Source: Ignavibacteriales bacterium (GTDB lineage: Bacteria; Bacteroidota; Ignavibacteria; Ignavibacteriales; Ignavibacteriaceae). From it: a stretch of DNA of 64,000 bases. The stretch spans positions 209,883 through 273,882 of the forward strand of contig DPRR01000045.1 of the NCBI GenBank assembly GCA_003538625.1. The letters are read 5' to 3'. The translations under genes were made by a program, and so were the position numbers. The notes under the pieces are model-generated. The model saw only the letters and a program-made list of their open reading frames with translations, was not told the DNA's origin and did no database searches. Shown here one piece after another: positions 34,801 to 43,463 of this stretch (position 1 is the first letter of the stretch; each line of letters begins with the position of its first letter).

Positions 34801-35989
34801 AAACGGAATGGGATCTGTGTTTGGCGAACCACCAGATAATGACGGATCTGAGATTTATTTTAGTTCAACATCTGCATTGCTCGGTGAAGAAAAAAGACCT
34901 GGTTGTAATGAAATAATAGATGACCGTAGATCTACACCAACAATGAATACGTTATTATTACTTAATGGAAGCCTGACAGATGGTGACCGTCAACTTTATG
35001 CACAAAATAATTACTGGGGTACAACGGAACCAAGCGCGGAAAGGTTTGGACAATTGTCTGTGATTTTTTCACCATTCTACTTAGAACCTTGCCTATTACC
35101 TGATGGCGGGGAAGATGAACTTGTTCTTAAAACTTCAACGGGAATTGTAGTTGATACTTTGTATCCGTCTGCATTTGTACCGGAAGACATTACAGCATTA
35201 GAAGCCAGTTATTCAGAAGCAGACAAACATTTTATTGCGCTTGAGATGGAACAGGCAAAAACAATTTATGAGCAAATTGTTCAGGGTAATTATACTTCAG
35301 CAGAAAAATTACCTGCTTACAACAAGCTGTACACTATAGCTAATCTAACGCGTGCAGATGAAAGTTACTTTAATAGTTTACAGAGCGCATTGAATAATAT
35401 TGCAGCCACAGAGCCGGATACATTGTTAATAAAAATCTATCAACAGAATGCAATTAAGTGTGATGTTAGCAAAGAAGAATACTTAACGGCAATATCAAAG
35501 TTCGATAATATAATTCAGCAAAACCCAAATAGTGAAGAAGCAGTTTATGCAGAAATAGATATTATGACAACTGCTTTAAACCTTGATACAACAAACTCAG
35601 GTCTTGGTAAAATTGCAAGTGGTAAATATCTTGTTAAAGGAACATCTGATTATCTAACTAAACTAAATAATCTTTTGCAGACCAAATTCGGGATAAACAA
35701 TGAACAAAAAGAGCAGATAATTCCAAAGGAATATTCATTGTATCAAAACTATCCTAATCCATTTAACCCAACTACAACAATTAAATTTGATTTGCCTAAA
35801 GACGGATTAATTACTCTTGATATTTATGATATACTTGGAAGAAGAGTTACTACACTTGTTAGTGAATTTAGAAGTGCCGGAAGTTATGAGCATTCTTTTA
35901 ATGCTTCATCACTTGCAAGCGGAGTTTATGTTTATAAATTACAAGCTGGGGATTTTATTAATTCTAAGAAAATGTTGTTAATAAAATAA
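31850..35989 (+). CDS. Large modular secreted protein: glycosidase-like, beta-helix, type IX sorting domain
   Basis: A 1379-residue secreted protein. The signal peptide is at about 1-30. Residues 35-620 look like a TIM-barrel glycoside-hydrolase-type region with a jelly-roll-like insert (about 160-330). The acidic segment YYTMDEPHSIDGYEPLRRV at 362-380 and the ALAHGCKGIFFENYY strand near 500 fit a barrel, but I cannot name a GH family. Residues about 730-1060 form a right-handed beta-helix ending NNYWGT. Residues about 1110-1290 are helical repeats. The last 85 are a type IX sorting domain (LYQNYPNPFNPTTTIKF). AGGAGGAG precedes the ATG. Probably exported through the same pathway as the gene before it. 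Confidence 0.85.
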   Translation: MKQCVQFSIKKSLIVLFVFFYLLSSNLLFAQNTPQGEQKFIVGTFIASSGSKEEQHYTQYNNYQQLLDLGVNALYQVAVKDVPSLNQNNNYAPLSLFDFIWAANDSGTGTADEVNINAEWQNIDWISYFTSAKYMKWEAEGDPLFTGNVKIKHEIGSPFYDVNGVSGWQSGPPNANNTNSFLIKGPNYWQYPRYTFTNVSWNPEPIRYQAVFHMKMASPSITNVPVCSLFVVMTDSDGVEHTLNSKLVTSSMLLSTDYVDIPLTYNYIGYFNVDTVNRKSYSMPGSFGIKSPPGYNIGSTIEFKVQWLGNVELLVDYVEVYDQMIWDSWFNNPLEKYVDSIVTYDHEFKNENPTFYNKLKYYYTMDEPHSIDGYEPLRRVQEILDDQNNNIQADLLTHWYPEWNGIRDGDPTWNQYVQLAQPKKLMFWYAPFTNNKDTFVPDNRDFTLYFLHKHLQQAYTLDSLYFLSAQTFGRKVGVNYESWMLPDTSEVLAETMLALAHGCKGIFFENYYSYSYNEGLVKIPVGNHYYEPRPIWYTVKKIAARLNGVLGKTLVSLNYNDTAIDSGFLRLYPYASIPDMQDKRTGTTVTKDYLTLSTTTQNPTPSSYNFHAGFFDREGQPDNKYFLLANLLTTESRWVSLTVTDNGSDFINTRFRNIESEYNFDITFTNSFSTNYNFPAGEGYLYQVAPVVLYGGKLVYSEDVGEGLTLNDDMTIENGATLSVYGTYNAKANITVKVGGKIVSGTNGKIVFDPGKKLIIEGSAQVYGTVNNRLTLEFNSSTSEGILVKTGASLLMSYCDIKNAQRGINTEVGPGQITISNVNFTNCSQYAIALIGLIGDGIQTPPPPTIYKCNITGSSMGISIANYNEILIQENNFSGSGISIASVVSAFIQGNVIDGGSSVPFAGIFMDNSGGYIRCNIAANCLNGIRLANSSPDVGDNTLEHNKYHGLFIGSGSIPNMIGKIISGPPYTWYGASGYNRITENGMGSVFGEPPDNDGSEIYFSSTSALLGEEKRPGCNEIIDDRRSTPTMNTLLLLNGSLTDGDRQLYAQNNYWGTTEPSAERFGQLSVIFSPFYLEPCLLPDGGEDELVLKTSTGIVVDTLYPSAFVPEDITALEASYSEADKHFIALEMEQAKTIYEQIVQGNYTSAEKLPAYNKLYTIANLTRADESYFNSLQSALNNIAATEPDTLLIKIYQQNAIKCDVSKEEYLTAISKFDNIIQQNPNSEEAVYAEIDIMTTALNLDTTNSGLGKIASGKYLVKGTSDYLTKLNNLLQTKFGINNEQKEQIIPKEYSLYQNYPNPFNPTTTIKFDLPKDGLITLDIYDILGRRVTTLVSEFRSAGSYEHSFNASSLASGVYVYKLQAGDFINSKKMLLIK

Positions 35990-36013
35990 GTACCTGATAA
36001 TAGATCAAGGTAC
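35990..36013. terminator. Hairpin between convergent genes
   Basis: GTACCTGAT (35990-35998) pairs with ATCAAGGTAC (36004-36013), with one bulged base and an AATAG loop. It lies between the convergent large secreted protein gene and ribBA, so it may end transcription from both sides. It lacks a clear T-tract. Confidence 0.5.
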
Positions 36014-36036
36014 ACTTGCTCTATTGCTTTAAATTC

Positions 36037-37233
36037 TTACTGCAAAATTATATGGCCAAGCTTATCCCGCTTGGTTTGCAGATATTTTTCATTACTCTTA
36101 TTTGGCGGGATTTCAATCGGAATACGATTAACAATTTCAAGTCCGTAGCCATTTAATCCAATAACTTTTTTGGGATTATTTGTAAGAAGATTAATTTTTT
36201 TGATTCCAAGATTAAGTAAAATCTGCGCTCCAATTCCATAATCTCTCAAATCAGCTTTAAAGCCAAGTTCCTCATTTGCTTCAACAGTATCTCTGCCTTC
36301 ATCCTGCAAACGATATGCTTTAATTTTATTTTCCAATCCAATACCTCTTCCCTCCTGCCGCATATAAACTAAAGCACCGGAACCATTTTGTTCAATCAAA
36401 TCCAAAGCATGATTTAACTGATCGTGACAATCGCATCTTAATGAATGAAATACATCACCTGTTAAACATTCTGAATGCATGCGAACAAGAAATGGTTTTT
36501 CAGGATCCGGTTCTCCTTTAACCAATGCAATTTGTTTTTTCTTATCCAAAAGATTTTTATAGAGATGAAGTCTGAATCTTCCGTGATCTGTCGGAAAATC
36601 TATATCTGTAATTTTCTCGATAAGATTTTCATTTTTAATTCTATGTTTAATCAATTCCTGAACGGTTACAATTTTGAGATTAAACTTTTTAGCAATTTCT
36701 ACCAGTTCAGGAACACGAGCCATCTCACCATTATCTTTTAATATCTCGCATAATACTCCTGCAGGATTTAAGTTTGCAAGTTTGCATAAATCCACTGCTG
36801 CTTCTGTATGCCCTGCTCTTCTAAGAACGCCTTCTTCAAAAGCGCGTAACGGAAAAATATGGCCCGGTTTTGCAAAATCTTTTGAAGTTGATTTTGGATC
36901 AATAAGTTTTTTAATTGTATGTGCCCGATCAGCCGCAGATATTCCGGTTGTTGTTCCCTCAATCGCATCAATTGTAACTGTAAATTGAGTTCCGTGTAAA
37001 GCAGAATTAGTTTCGACCATTAATGGCAGATTAAGTTCATCTAATCTTTTACCATTTAAGGCTACGCACAGCATTCCCCTGCCGTGCGTAACCATAAAGT
37101 TTACAATATCGGGTGTAACGTACTCTGCCGCACAAATAAAGTCGCCTTCATTTTCACGGTCTTCATCATCAACAACGATAATGACTTTACCGTTTTTTAT
37201 TTCATCAATTGCTTCATCAACACTGCAAAACAT
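36037..37233 (-). CDS. ribBA: Bifunctional DHBP synthase / GTP cyclohydrolase II
   Basis: A 398-residue fusion that makes both starting compounds of riboflavin synthesis. The N-terminal RibB part (1-200) has VVDDEDRENEGDFICAAEYV and RRAGHTEAAVDLCKLA. The C-terminal RibA part (205-398) has the zinc site in SECLTGDVFHSLRCDCHDQ, the catalytic RQEGRGIGL, and NPKKVIGLNGYGLEI. Length is typical. The ATG at 37233 is 17 bases after yajC, so it shares the tgt-yajC transcript. There is no FMN riboswitch, since there is no leader of sufficient length. Confidence 0.97.
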   Translation of the reverse strand: MFCSVDEAIDEIKNGKVIIVVDDEDRENEGDFICAAEYVTPDIVNFMVTHGRGMLCVALNGKRLDELNLPLMVETNSALHGTQFTVTIDAIEGTTTGISAADRAHTIKKLIDPKSTSKDFAKPGHIFPLRAFEEGVLRRAGHTEAAVDLCKLANLNPAGVLCEILKDNGEMARVPELVEIAKKFNLKIVTVQELIKHRIKNENLIEKITDIDFPTDHGRFRLHLYKNLLDKKKQIALVKGEPDPEKPFLVRMHSECLTGDVFHSLRCDCHDQLNHALDLIEQNGSGALVYMRQEGRGIGLENKIKAYRLQDEGRDTVEANEELGFKADLRDYGIGAQILLNLGIKKINLLTNNPKKVIGLNGYGLEIVNRIPIEIPPNKSNEKYLQTKRDKLGHIILQ

Positions 37234-37250
37234 AAAAACCTTTTTAGAGA

Positions 37251-37556
37251 TTATTTTATTACACTAGCAATTCCAGATCGTTCAATTTTAATTTTAACAT
37301 TCGGAGCGATCTCTATAAGTACTGTTTTTTCTTCAATCCCAACTATAGTTGCATGAACTCCGCTGGAAGTGACAATCTTATCACCTTTTTCTATGTTAGA
37401 AAGCAGTTTCTCTCTTTCCTTTGCTCTTTTTTGCTGCGGTCTGATTATCATAAAATAAAAGATTGCGAATATAGCACCGAACATGATTAGAGTGCTTATT
37501 AAACTTCCACCGCCGCCTTCGCCGCCCTGAGGTGCCATTGCTATTAATATATCCAA
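37251..37556 (-). CDS. yajC: Preprotein translocase subunit YajC
   Basis: A 101-residue YajC, an accessory subunit of the SecDF-YajC complex. One transmembrane helix (SLISTLIMFGAIFAIFYFMII) is followed by RPQQKRAKEREKLL and the soluble domain with GDKIVTSSGVHATIVGIEEKTVLIEI. TTG at 37556 is the start because AAGGAG (37570-37565) lies eight bases upstream; the first ATG is six codons on. It is flanked by tgt, a frequent partner of yajC in bacteria, and by ribBA. Confidence 0.95.
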   Translation of the reverse strand: MDILIAMAPQGGEGGGGSLISTLIMFGAIFAIFYFMIIRPQQKRAKEREKLLSNIEKGDKIVTSSGVHATIVGIEEKTVLIEIAPNVKIKIERSGIASVIK

Positions 37557-37564
37557 TTTATTTT

Positions 37565-37570
37565 CTCCTT
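37565..37570 (-). promoter_or_regulatory. Shine-Dalgarno deciding the TTG start of yajC
   Basis: AAGGAG on the minus strand, eight bases before the TTG at 37556. The spacing supports TTG over the ATG at 37538. Confidence 0.7.
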
Positions 37571-37576
37571 TTGATT

Positions 37577-38743
<1,167 letters not shown>

Positions 38744-38786
38744 TTAACCTAAAATAATGTTTATCCCAATTAAGATTTAGATAGAT

Positions 38787-39203
38787 TTATGCGAGAAACT
38801 TGCTTCTTTCTTCCGGAGTTGGGATTCTGCACGACTCCTTTTTACCAAAAAACTTATATCGATTTTTGGCAATTAAGTCATAAATAAGATCTGTAAACAA
38901 TTTTGGTAAAAATCTCAATGGAGTTAAGATTATAGGCCAGCCATAAAGATATTTTGCAATTTCAAACGCTGCTGCTGATTTTTTATAGACTCTATTTTGT
39001 GAAATTAAAATAAATGAATCAAAATCATCTTCAGGAAGATTAAATTTTTTGAGCAGTTCAATTCCTTTTTCAGATTGTAAAGCAGCTAATTTAAAATTGT
39101 TTTGCCTGTCGCGATCAATAATAAAGTTAACCCAATAGTTGCAAAAATTACAGACGCCGTCAAACAAAATAATTTTAGAACTATTATTATTCAGATTGTT
39201 CAT
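38787..39203 (-). CDS. DCC-family thiol-disulfide oxidoreductase-like protein (DUF393)
   Basis: A 138-residue protein with the DCC signature at its start: ILFDGVCNFCNYWVNFIIDRD, in which the CxxC motif at about 18-21 could be redox-active. The fold is thioredoxin-like by family. A WPIILTPLRFLPKLFTDLIYDLIAKNRY hydrophobic segment near 90-117 is also typical. Function in vivo is not known. Its ATG at 39203 lies inside the end of the CorC-like gene (17-base overlap), so the two are coupled. Confidence 0.88.
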   Translation of the reverse strand: MNNLNNNSSKIILFDGVCNFCNYWVNFIIDRDRQNNFKLAALQSEKGIELLKKFNLPEDDFDSFILISQNRVYKKSAAAFEIAKYLYGWPIILTPLRFLPKLFTDLIYDLIAKNRYKFFGKKESCRIPTPEERSKFLA

Positions 39204-40422
39204 CCGATTTTAAAGTAAGCTTGACCAAATCAATTCTTACATTATCAGCGCGGATAATGAGAAAATAAAAATTGCCGATAGAAACTGTTTCGTTTGGTTT
39301 GGGAATATGTCCAAGGTTATCAATGATAAATCCTGCAACTGTTTCATAATTACCAATCGGAATATTTAATTTGTATTTATCATTGATATGGTCAATCTCA
39401 ACTTTGCCGCTTATTATATAAGAATCCTTGGTTATTTTACGACAAATTACTTCTTCAACATCGTATTCATCATTTATATCACCGAACAGCTCTTCTATTA
39501 TATCTTCCATAGTTACAATGCCCGCAGTTCCACCAAATTCATCAATAACAACTGCAATCGAATCATTGTGGTTTAGAAATTCATTTAAAATTTCCAAACT
39601 TTTTTTAGTTTCCGGATAAAACTGGGTTTCACGAATTATATCTTTGATTTGTTTCGGATTGCTGAATAGATCTTTTGCAAGTATAAACCCTTTTATATTA
39701 TCAAGGTCTTTTTCGTATACCATTATTTTTGAATAACCGGATTCAATAAATAGATCGACTGCATTTGAAACAGAATCATCAATTGAGATACCTATAATTT
39801 CAGTTCTTGGACGCATTGCTTCATAAACTTTTTGTTCGCTAAAATCAAACACTTTGGATATGAATGAACCTTCGTCATTCTTTGCGTTACTTGATTTTTG
39901 AACTTCATCAACAAGTATTTTCATATCCTCTTTATCAAACAGGTGTGCAAGATTTTCAGCCGAATCTTTCTTGCGTTCAGTAAGCAGCTTTGAAATGCGG
40001 GTTGTTAGTTTTATAAAAGGAAAGAATAAAATAGAAAGTAACCTTAAAGGCATTGAAAATATTAATATTAATGAATCTGCTCCTTCTCTGGCGATATATT
40101 TGGGGATTAACTCTGCAACGATTAAAGTAATTACGGATACAACAAAAAGTATTTTATACTCTCCCCATCCGAATTGATTACCTAGAACTATTGTGGAAAT
40201 TGATGCAAATGCAATGTTAACTACATTGTTGCCTATCAGGATAGTGGAAAAAAACGTTTGAGGATCTTTAACAAAGTGATATGCAGATTGAGCTGCGATA
40301 TTTTTTTTTCTGGCTTTAACTTCTATTTTTAATTTATTTGAAACAATAAAAGCCATCTCAGTACCGGAAAAATATGCACTGCACAAAAGTAAAAATATTA
40401 ATAATAAAAAATCCTGAATCAT
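39187..40422 (-). CDS. CNNM/CorC-family membrane protein with CBS domains
   Basis: A 411-residue protein with an N-terminal CNNM (DUF21) membrane domain of three to four helices (about 1-150, SAYFSGTEMAFIVSNK at the start), a CBS pair (about 190-320, with MRPRTEIIGISIDDS and DSIAVVIDEFGGTAGIVTMEDIIEELFGDI) and a C-terminal CorC/HlyC transporter-associated domain (about 330-405). Family members are linked to magnesium or cobalt export; the direct ion is not shown. The TAA of the upstream lipoprotein overlaps its ATG (TAATG). Confidence 0.92.
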   Translation of the reverse strand: MIQDFLLLIFLLLCSAYFSGTEMAFIVSNKLKIEVKARKKNIAAQSAYHFVKDPQTFFSTILIGNNVVNIAFASISTIVLGNQFGWGEYKILFVVSVITLIVAELIPKYIAREGADSLILIFSMPLRLLSILFFPFIKLTTRISKLLTERKKDSAENLAHLFDKEDMKILVDEVQKSSNAKNDEGSFISKVFDFSEQKVYEAMRPRTEIIGISIDDSVSNAVDLFIESGYSKIMVYEKDLDNIKGFILAKDLFSNPKQIKDIIRETQFYPETKKSLEILNEFLNHNDSIAVVIDEFGGTAGIVTMEDIIEELFGDINDEYDVEEVICRKITKDSYIISGKVEIDHINDKYKLNIPIGNYETVAGFIIDNLGHIPKPNETVSIGNFYFLIIRADNVRIDLVKLTLKSDEQSE

Positions 40423-40880
40423 TAATACGCTCTTGTTAAAGGAATATTCATTAATTCTTTTTCCACTAAAATACTGTCTGTTTTAAAAATCAATCTAACA
40501 TCTATTTTTTCAATCATATTGATTGAAGCAATTAATTTTAGACCAGGATTATTAAAAAATTGATATGCAATTTGTCCTGATTCTCTATCAACCTGTTTAT
40601 CAATGTTAATCTCACTTGTATTAAGTTCATATAAAATATCGTTATCGGAAGATATTTTAATTGTGGTCAACCCCGCATTACAATTTGAGAAATCATTACA
40701 CTGATATTTCCCGGTGATGTGAAATGACGCCGGACCACCCGGCATAACATTTAACCATGCTTCCAGATCAATAATATTTATTTTATCCTTATCCCTTATG
40801 GATTGATTATTGGAAGCAGTGCACGAAATTAAAATCATTGCAAATAATATTATTACTTTTAGAAAATTATTTTTATTCAT
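40422..40880 (-). CDS. Small lipoprotein, unknown
   Basis: A 152-residue lipoprotein. The signal MNKNNFLKVIILFAMILISC has a lipobox cysteine at residue 20. The mature part has INIIDLEAWLNVMPGGPASFHITGKYQC and two cysteines in QCNDFSNCNAG that could form a disulfide, then alternating strands. I do not recognise a family. It lies between the UbiA-type prenyltransferase and the CorC-like gene, and its TAA overlaps the start of the latter. Confidence 0.72.
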   Translation of the reverse strand: MNKNNFLKVIILFAMILISCTASNNQSIRDKDKINIIDLEAWLNVMPGGPASFHITGKYQCNDFSNCNAGLTTIKISSDNDILYELNTSEINIDKQVDRESGQIAYQFFNNPGLKLIASINMIEKIDVRLIFKTDSILVEKELMNIPLTRAY

Positions 40881-40886
40881 AAACTG

Positions 40887-41765
40887 CTATAAAATTTTAT
40901 AGACGATCAAAATTGTGGCGATACCGTAAAGTAAAACTGTCACAATCATTGGTACATCAGTTAACATTATTTGTGTGGTATTTTCTCCTTTTTGATTTAA
41001 ATATTCCAGATACATAAATCTAAAAATCCCAAATACTACAAAGGGAGTGGTATAAATTAAATTTTCAGTTCCAAAAACAGATACAGTCCTTTGTGATACG
41101 GTATATAGAGCATAACATATAATTACACCCGCTGCTGCAACAGTTGCAATTTGATTTGTGAAAGTCAGGGAGTACTCGGCTAAAACTTTTCTGGTTGGTG
41201 TCCTCTCTAATTCTGTAATCTGTTCAAGTTCTGAGTGTCTTTTCATTACTCCAAGAAACAATGATATAAACATGGTAGTTAAAATTAACCAGCTTGAAAC
41301 CGGTACATCTATGATTGCAGCACCCGCTAAAACACGAATACTGAATCCTGCTGCAATGCTAAAAATATCAAGTATCACAATATGCTTAAAGTACATTGAA
41401 TACAATATGTTCAACGAAATAAATCCTGCAAGGAAATAAATAAATTCTAAAGGAGAGATTAGTGATAACAATATTAATAGAACAAAAATTAATACAGCTG
41501 TTAACCAGGCTGATTTTATTGATATTTTACCGGAAGGCAGAGGTCTGAATTTTTTCTGTGGATGCGCTGAATCTGCTTTAATATCTATAATATCATTAAC
41601 GATATAAATAAAGCTTGAAGCAAGGCAAAATATTATAAATGCTTTAAAGGTTAAAAGAAAATATTCACTTTCAAAAAGATGAAGTGAAAACAGAAGTGGA
41701 ATAAAAACAAAGAGATTTTTAATCCATTGTGGAACACGCAATAATTGAAAATAATTTTTAAACAT
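40887..41765 (-). CDS. UbiA-superfamily prenyltransferase, decaprenyl-phosphate phosphoribosyltransferase-like
   Basis: A 292-residue membrane prenyltransferase with about eight helices. The first aspartate-rich motif is NDIIDIKADSAHPQKKFRPLPSG (about 56-78). [27 protein letters not shown] matches the decaprenyl-phosphate 5-phosphoribosyltransferase branch (UbiA_DPPR type) rather than menaquinone MenA. It would attach phosphoribose to a polyprenyl phosphate, giving a precursor of arabinose- or ribose-containing glycans. The ATG overlaps the mutase stop (TAATG). Confidence 0.85.
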   Translation of the reverse strand: MFKNYFQLLRVPQWIKNLFVFIPLLFSLHLFESEYFLLTFKAFIIFCLASSFIYIVNDIIDIKADSAHPQKKFRPLPSGKISIKSAWLTAVLIFVLLILLSLISPLEFIYFLAGFISLNILYSMYFKHIVILDIFSIAAGFSIRVLAGAAIIDVPVSSWLILTTMFISLFLGVMKRHSELEQITELERTPTRKVLAEYSLTFTNQIATVAAAGVIICYALYTVSQRTVSVFGTENLIYTTPFVVFGIFRFMYLEYLNQKGENTTQIMLTDVPMIVTVLLYGIATILIVYKIL

Positions 41766-43420
41766 TAAAAAACTGCTGTTTCTTCGTATGTACCAAAAAC
41801 TTCTTTTAGCTCGCCAATCATTTCGCCAAGTGTTACATAATTTTGAGATGCTCTCAAAAATTCAGGCATAAGATTTTTGCCATCTATAGCAGCAGATTTT
41901 ATCGAGGCTAAACTTTCGAATACAGCATCCTGATTTCTACTCTGCCGTAATTCAGCTAACCTTTTTACCTGCTGTTTTTGAACCTCGGGTGATACTGTTA
42001 AAATTGGGATATCGACTTTTTCATTTTCTTCAACAAACTCATTTACACCAACTATAAACTTGTCTTTTCTTTCAACTTCTTTTTGATACCGGTAAGCAGC
42101 ATCTGCAATTTCTTTTTGGAAATATCCTGTTTCGATTGCGGCAACTACACCACCAAGTGAATCAATTTGTTCAAAGATTGCGCTGGCTTCTTGTTCCATT
42201 TTTGCGGTTAAAGCTTCAACAAAATAGCTGCCTCCAAGAGGATCAACAGTATTAATCACTCCTGTTTCATATGCAATAAGCTGTTGTGTTCGTAGAGCAA
42301 TTTTAACGGCTTTTTCACTTGGTAAAGCTAAAGTTTCATCCATAGAATTTGTGTGAAGTGACTGGGTTCCGCCAAGCACACCGGCTAATGCCTGAAATGC
42401 CGTACGCACAATATTATTTTCGGGCTGTTGTGCAGTTAATGTGCAGCCAGCAGTTTGAGTATGAAATCTAAGCCACCAGGAGCGTGGATTTTTTGCACCG
42501 TATTTTTCTTTCATTCTTTGTGCATAAATTTTTCTTGCTGCTCTAAATTTAGCGATCTCTTCAAAAAAATCTAAATGCGAATTAAAGAAAAAGGAGATGC
42601 GGGGTGCAAACTCATCTACATCCATTCCCCGTTCAATACAAGCTTCAATATATGCAAATCCATCTGCAAGAGTATATGCAAGTTCCTGCACTGCTGTTGA
42701 GCCTGCCTCACGAATATGATATCCGCTGACTGAAACAGGATTCCATTGCGGTACTTCGTTTTTACAATACTCAATCATATCAACAATAATCCGCATTGAA
42801 GGAGTTGGCGGATATATAAATTCTTTTTGAGCAATGTATTCTTTTAAAATATCATTCTGAAGTGTGCCGCGAAGATTCTTGAAATCAACTCCTTGTTTTT
42901 GGGCAACAGCGAGATAAAACGCGAAGATCATTGCTGCCGGTGAATTGATCGTCATTGAAGTAGAAACTTTATCCAATGGAATTTTATCAAAAAGAATTTC
43001 CATATCCTGAAGAGAAGAAATTGCCACACCACAAATACCAACTTCGCCATCGCTTAATGGAGCATCTGCATCCCAGCCCATCAATGTCGGCAAATCAAAT
43101 GCGACAGATAAGCCTGTTTGACCATGATTTAATAAATAATGGAATCTTTGATTTGTATCTTCCGGTGAACCAAAACCTGCAAATTGTCTCATTGTCCAGA
43201 TTTTACCGCGGTAACCATTCGGGTGAATACCACGAGTGTAAGGATACTCGCCAGGAAAACCAATTTCACTTAAGTAGTTAATATTTTCAATATCATCGGG
43301 ACCGTAAAAATTATTAATCTCCTGTCCACTGACAGTGGTAAACTTCATTCCATTTGTTTTAGCAGATTTAGCTTTTTCATCGTAGCTTTTTCTTTGCTTA
43401 ATATATTCTAAATCAGACAT
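41765..43420 (-). CDS. Methylmalonyl-CoA mutase-family large (catalytic) subunit
   Basis: A 551-residue alpha-type catalytic subunit of the adenosylcobalamin-dependent acyl-CoA mutase family. It shows [59 protein letters not shown], the QND motif in [34 protein letters not shown] and [22 protein letters not shown]. No cobalamin-binding domain follows, so a separate small subunit must exist elsewhere. Substrate could be methylmalonyl-CoA or a related acyl-CoA. It begins at an ATG at 43420, 43 bases after the convergently untouched mutL end, and is coupled to the UbiA-type gene. Confidence 0.92.
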   Translation of the reverse strand: MSDLEYIKQRKSYDEKAKSAKTNGMKFTTVSGQEINNFYGPDDIENINYLSEIGFPGEYPYTRGIHPNGYRGKIWTMRQFAGFGSPEDTNQRFHYLLNHGQTGLSVAFDLPTLMGWDADAPLSDGEVGICGVAISSLQDMEILFDKIPLDKVSTSMTINSPAAMIFAFYLAVAQKQGVDFKNLRGTLQNDILKEYIAQKEFIYPPTPSMRIIVDMIEYCKNEVPQWNPVSVSGYHIREAGSTAVQELAYTLADGFAYIEACIERGMDVDEFAPRISFFFNSHLDFFEEIAKFRAARKIYAQRMKEKYGAKNPRSWWLRFHTQTAGCTLTAQQPENNIVRTAFQALAGVLGGTQSLHTNSMDETLALPSEKAVKIALRTQQLIAYETGVINTVDPLGGSYFVEALTAKMEQEASAIFEQIDSLGGVVAAIETGYFQKEIADAAYRYQKEVERKDKFIVGVNEFVEENEKVDIPILTVSPEVQKQQVKRLAELRQSRNQDAVFESLASIKSAAIDGKNLMPEFLRASQNYVTLGEMIGELKEVFGTYEETAVF

Positions 43421-43463
43421 AAGATTCCTATTTTTTTGTTTATAAAATTATACTCGTCAAAAG

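Noticed and set aside
37234..37250. FMN riboswitch for ribBA
   Set aside because: Only 17 bases separate ribBA from yajC, and no RFN-type motif is seen.
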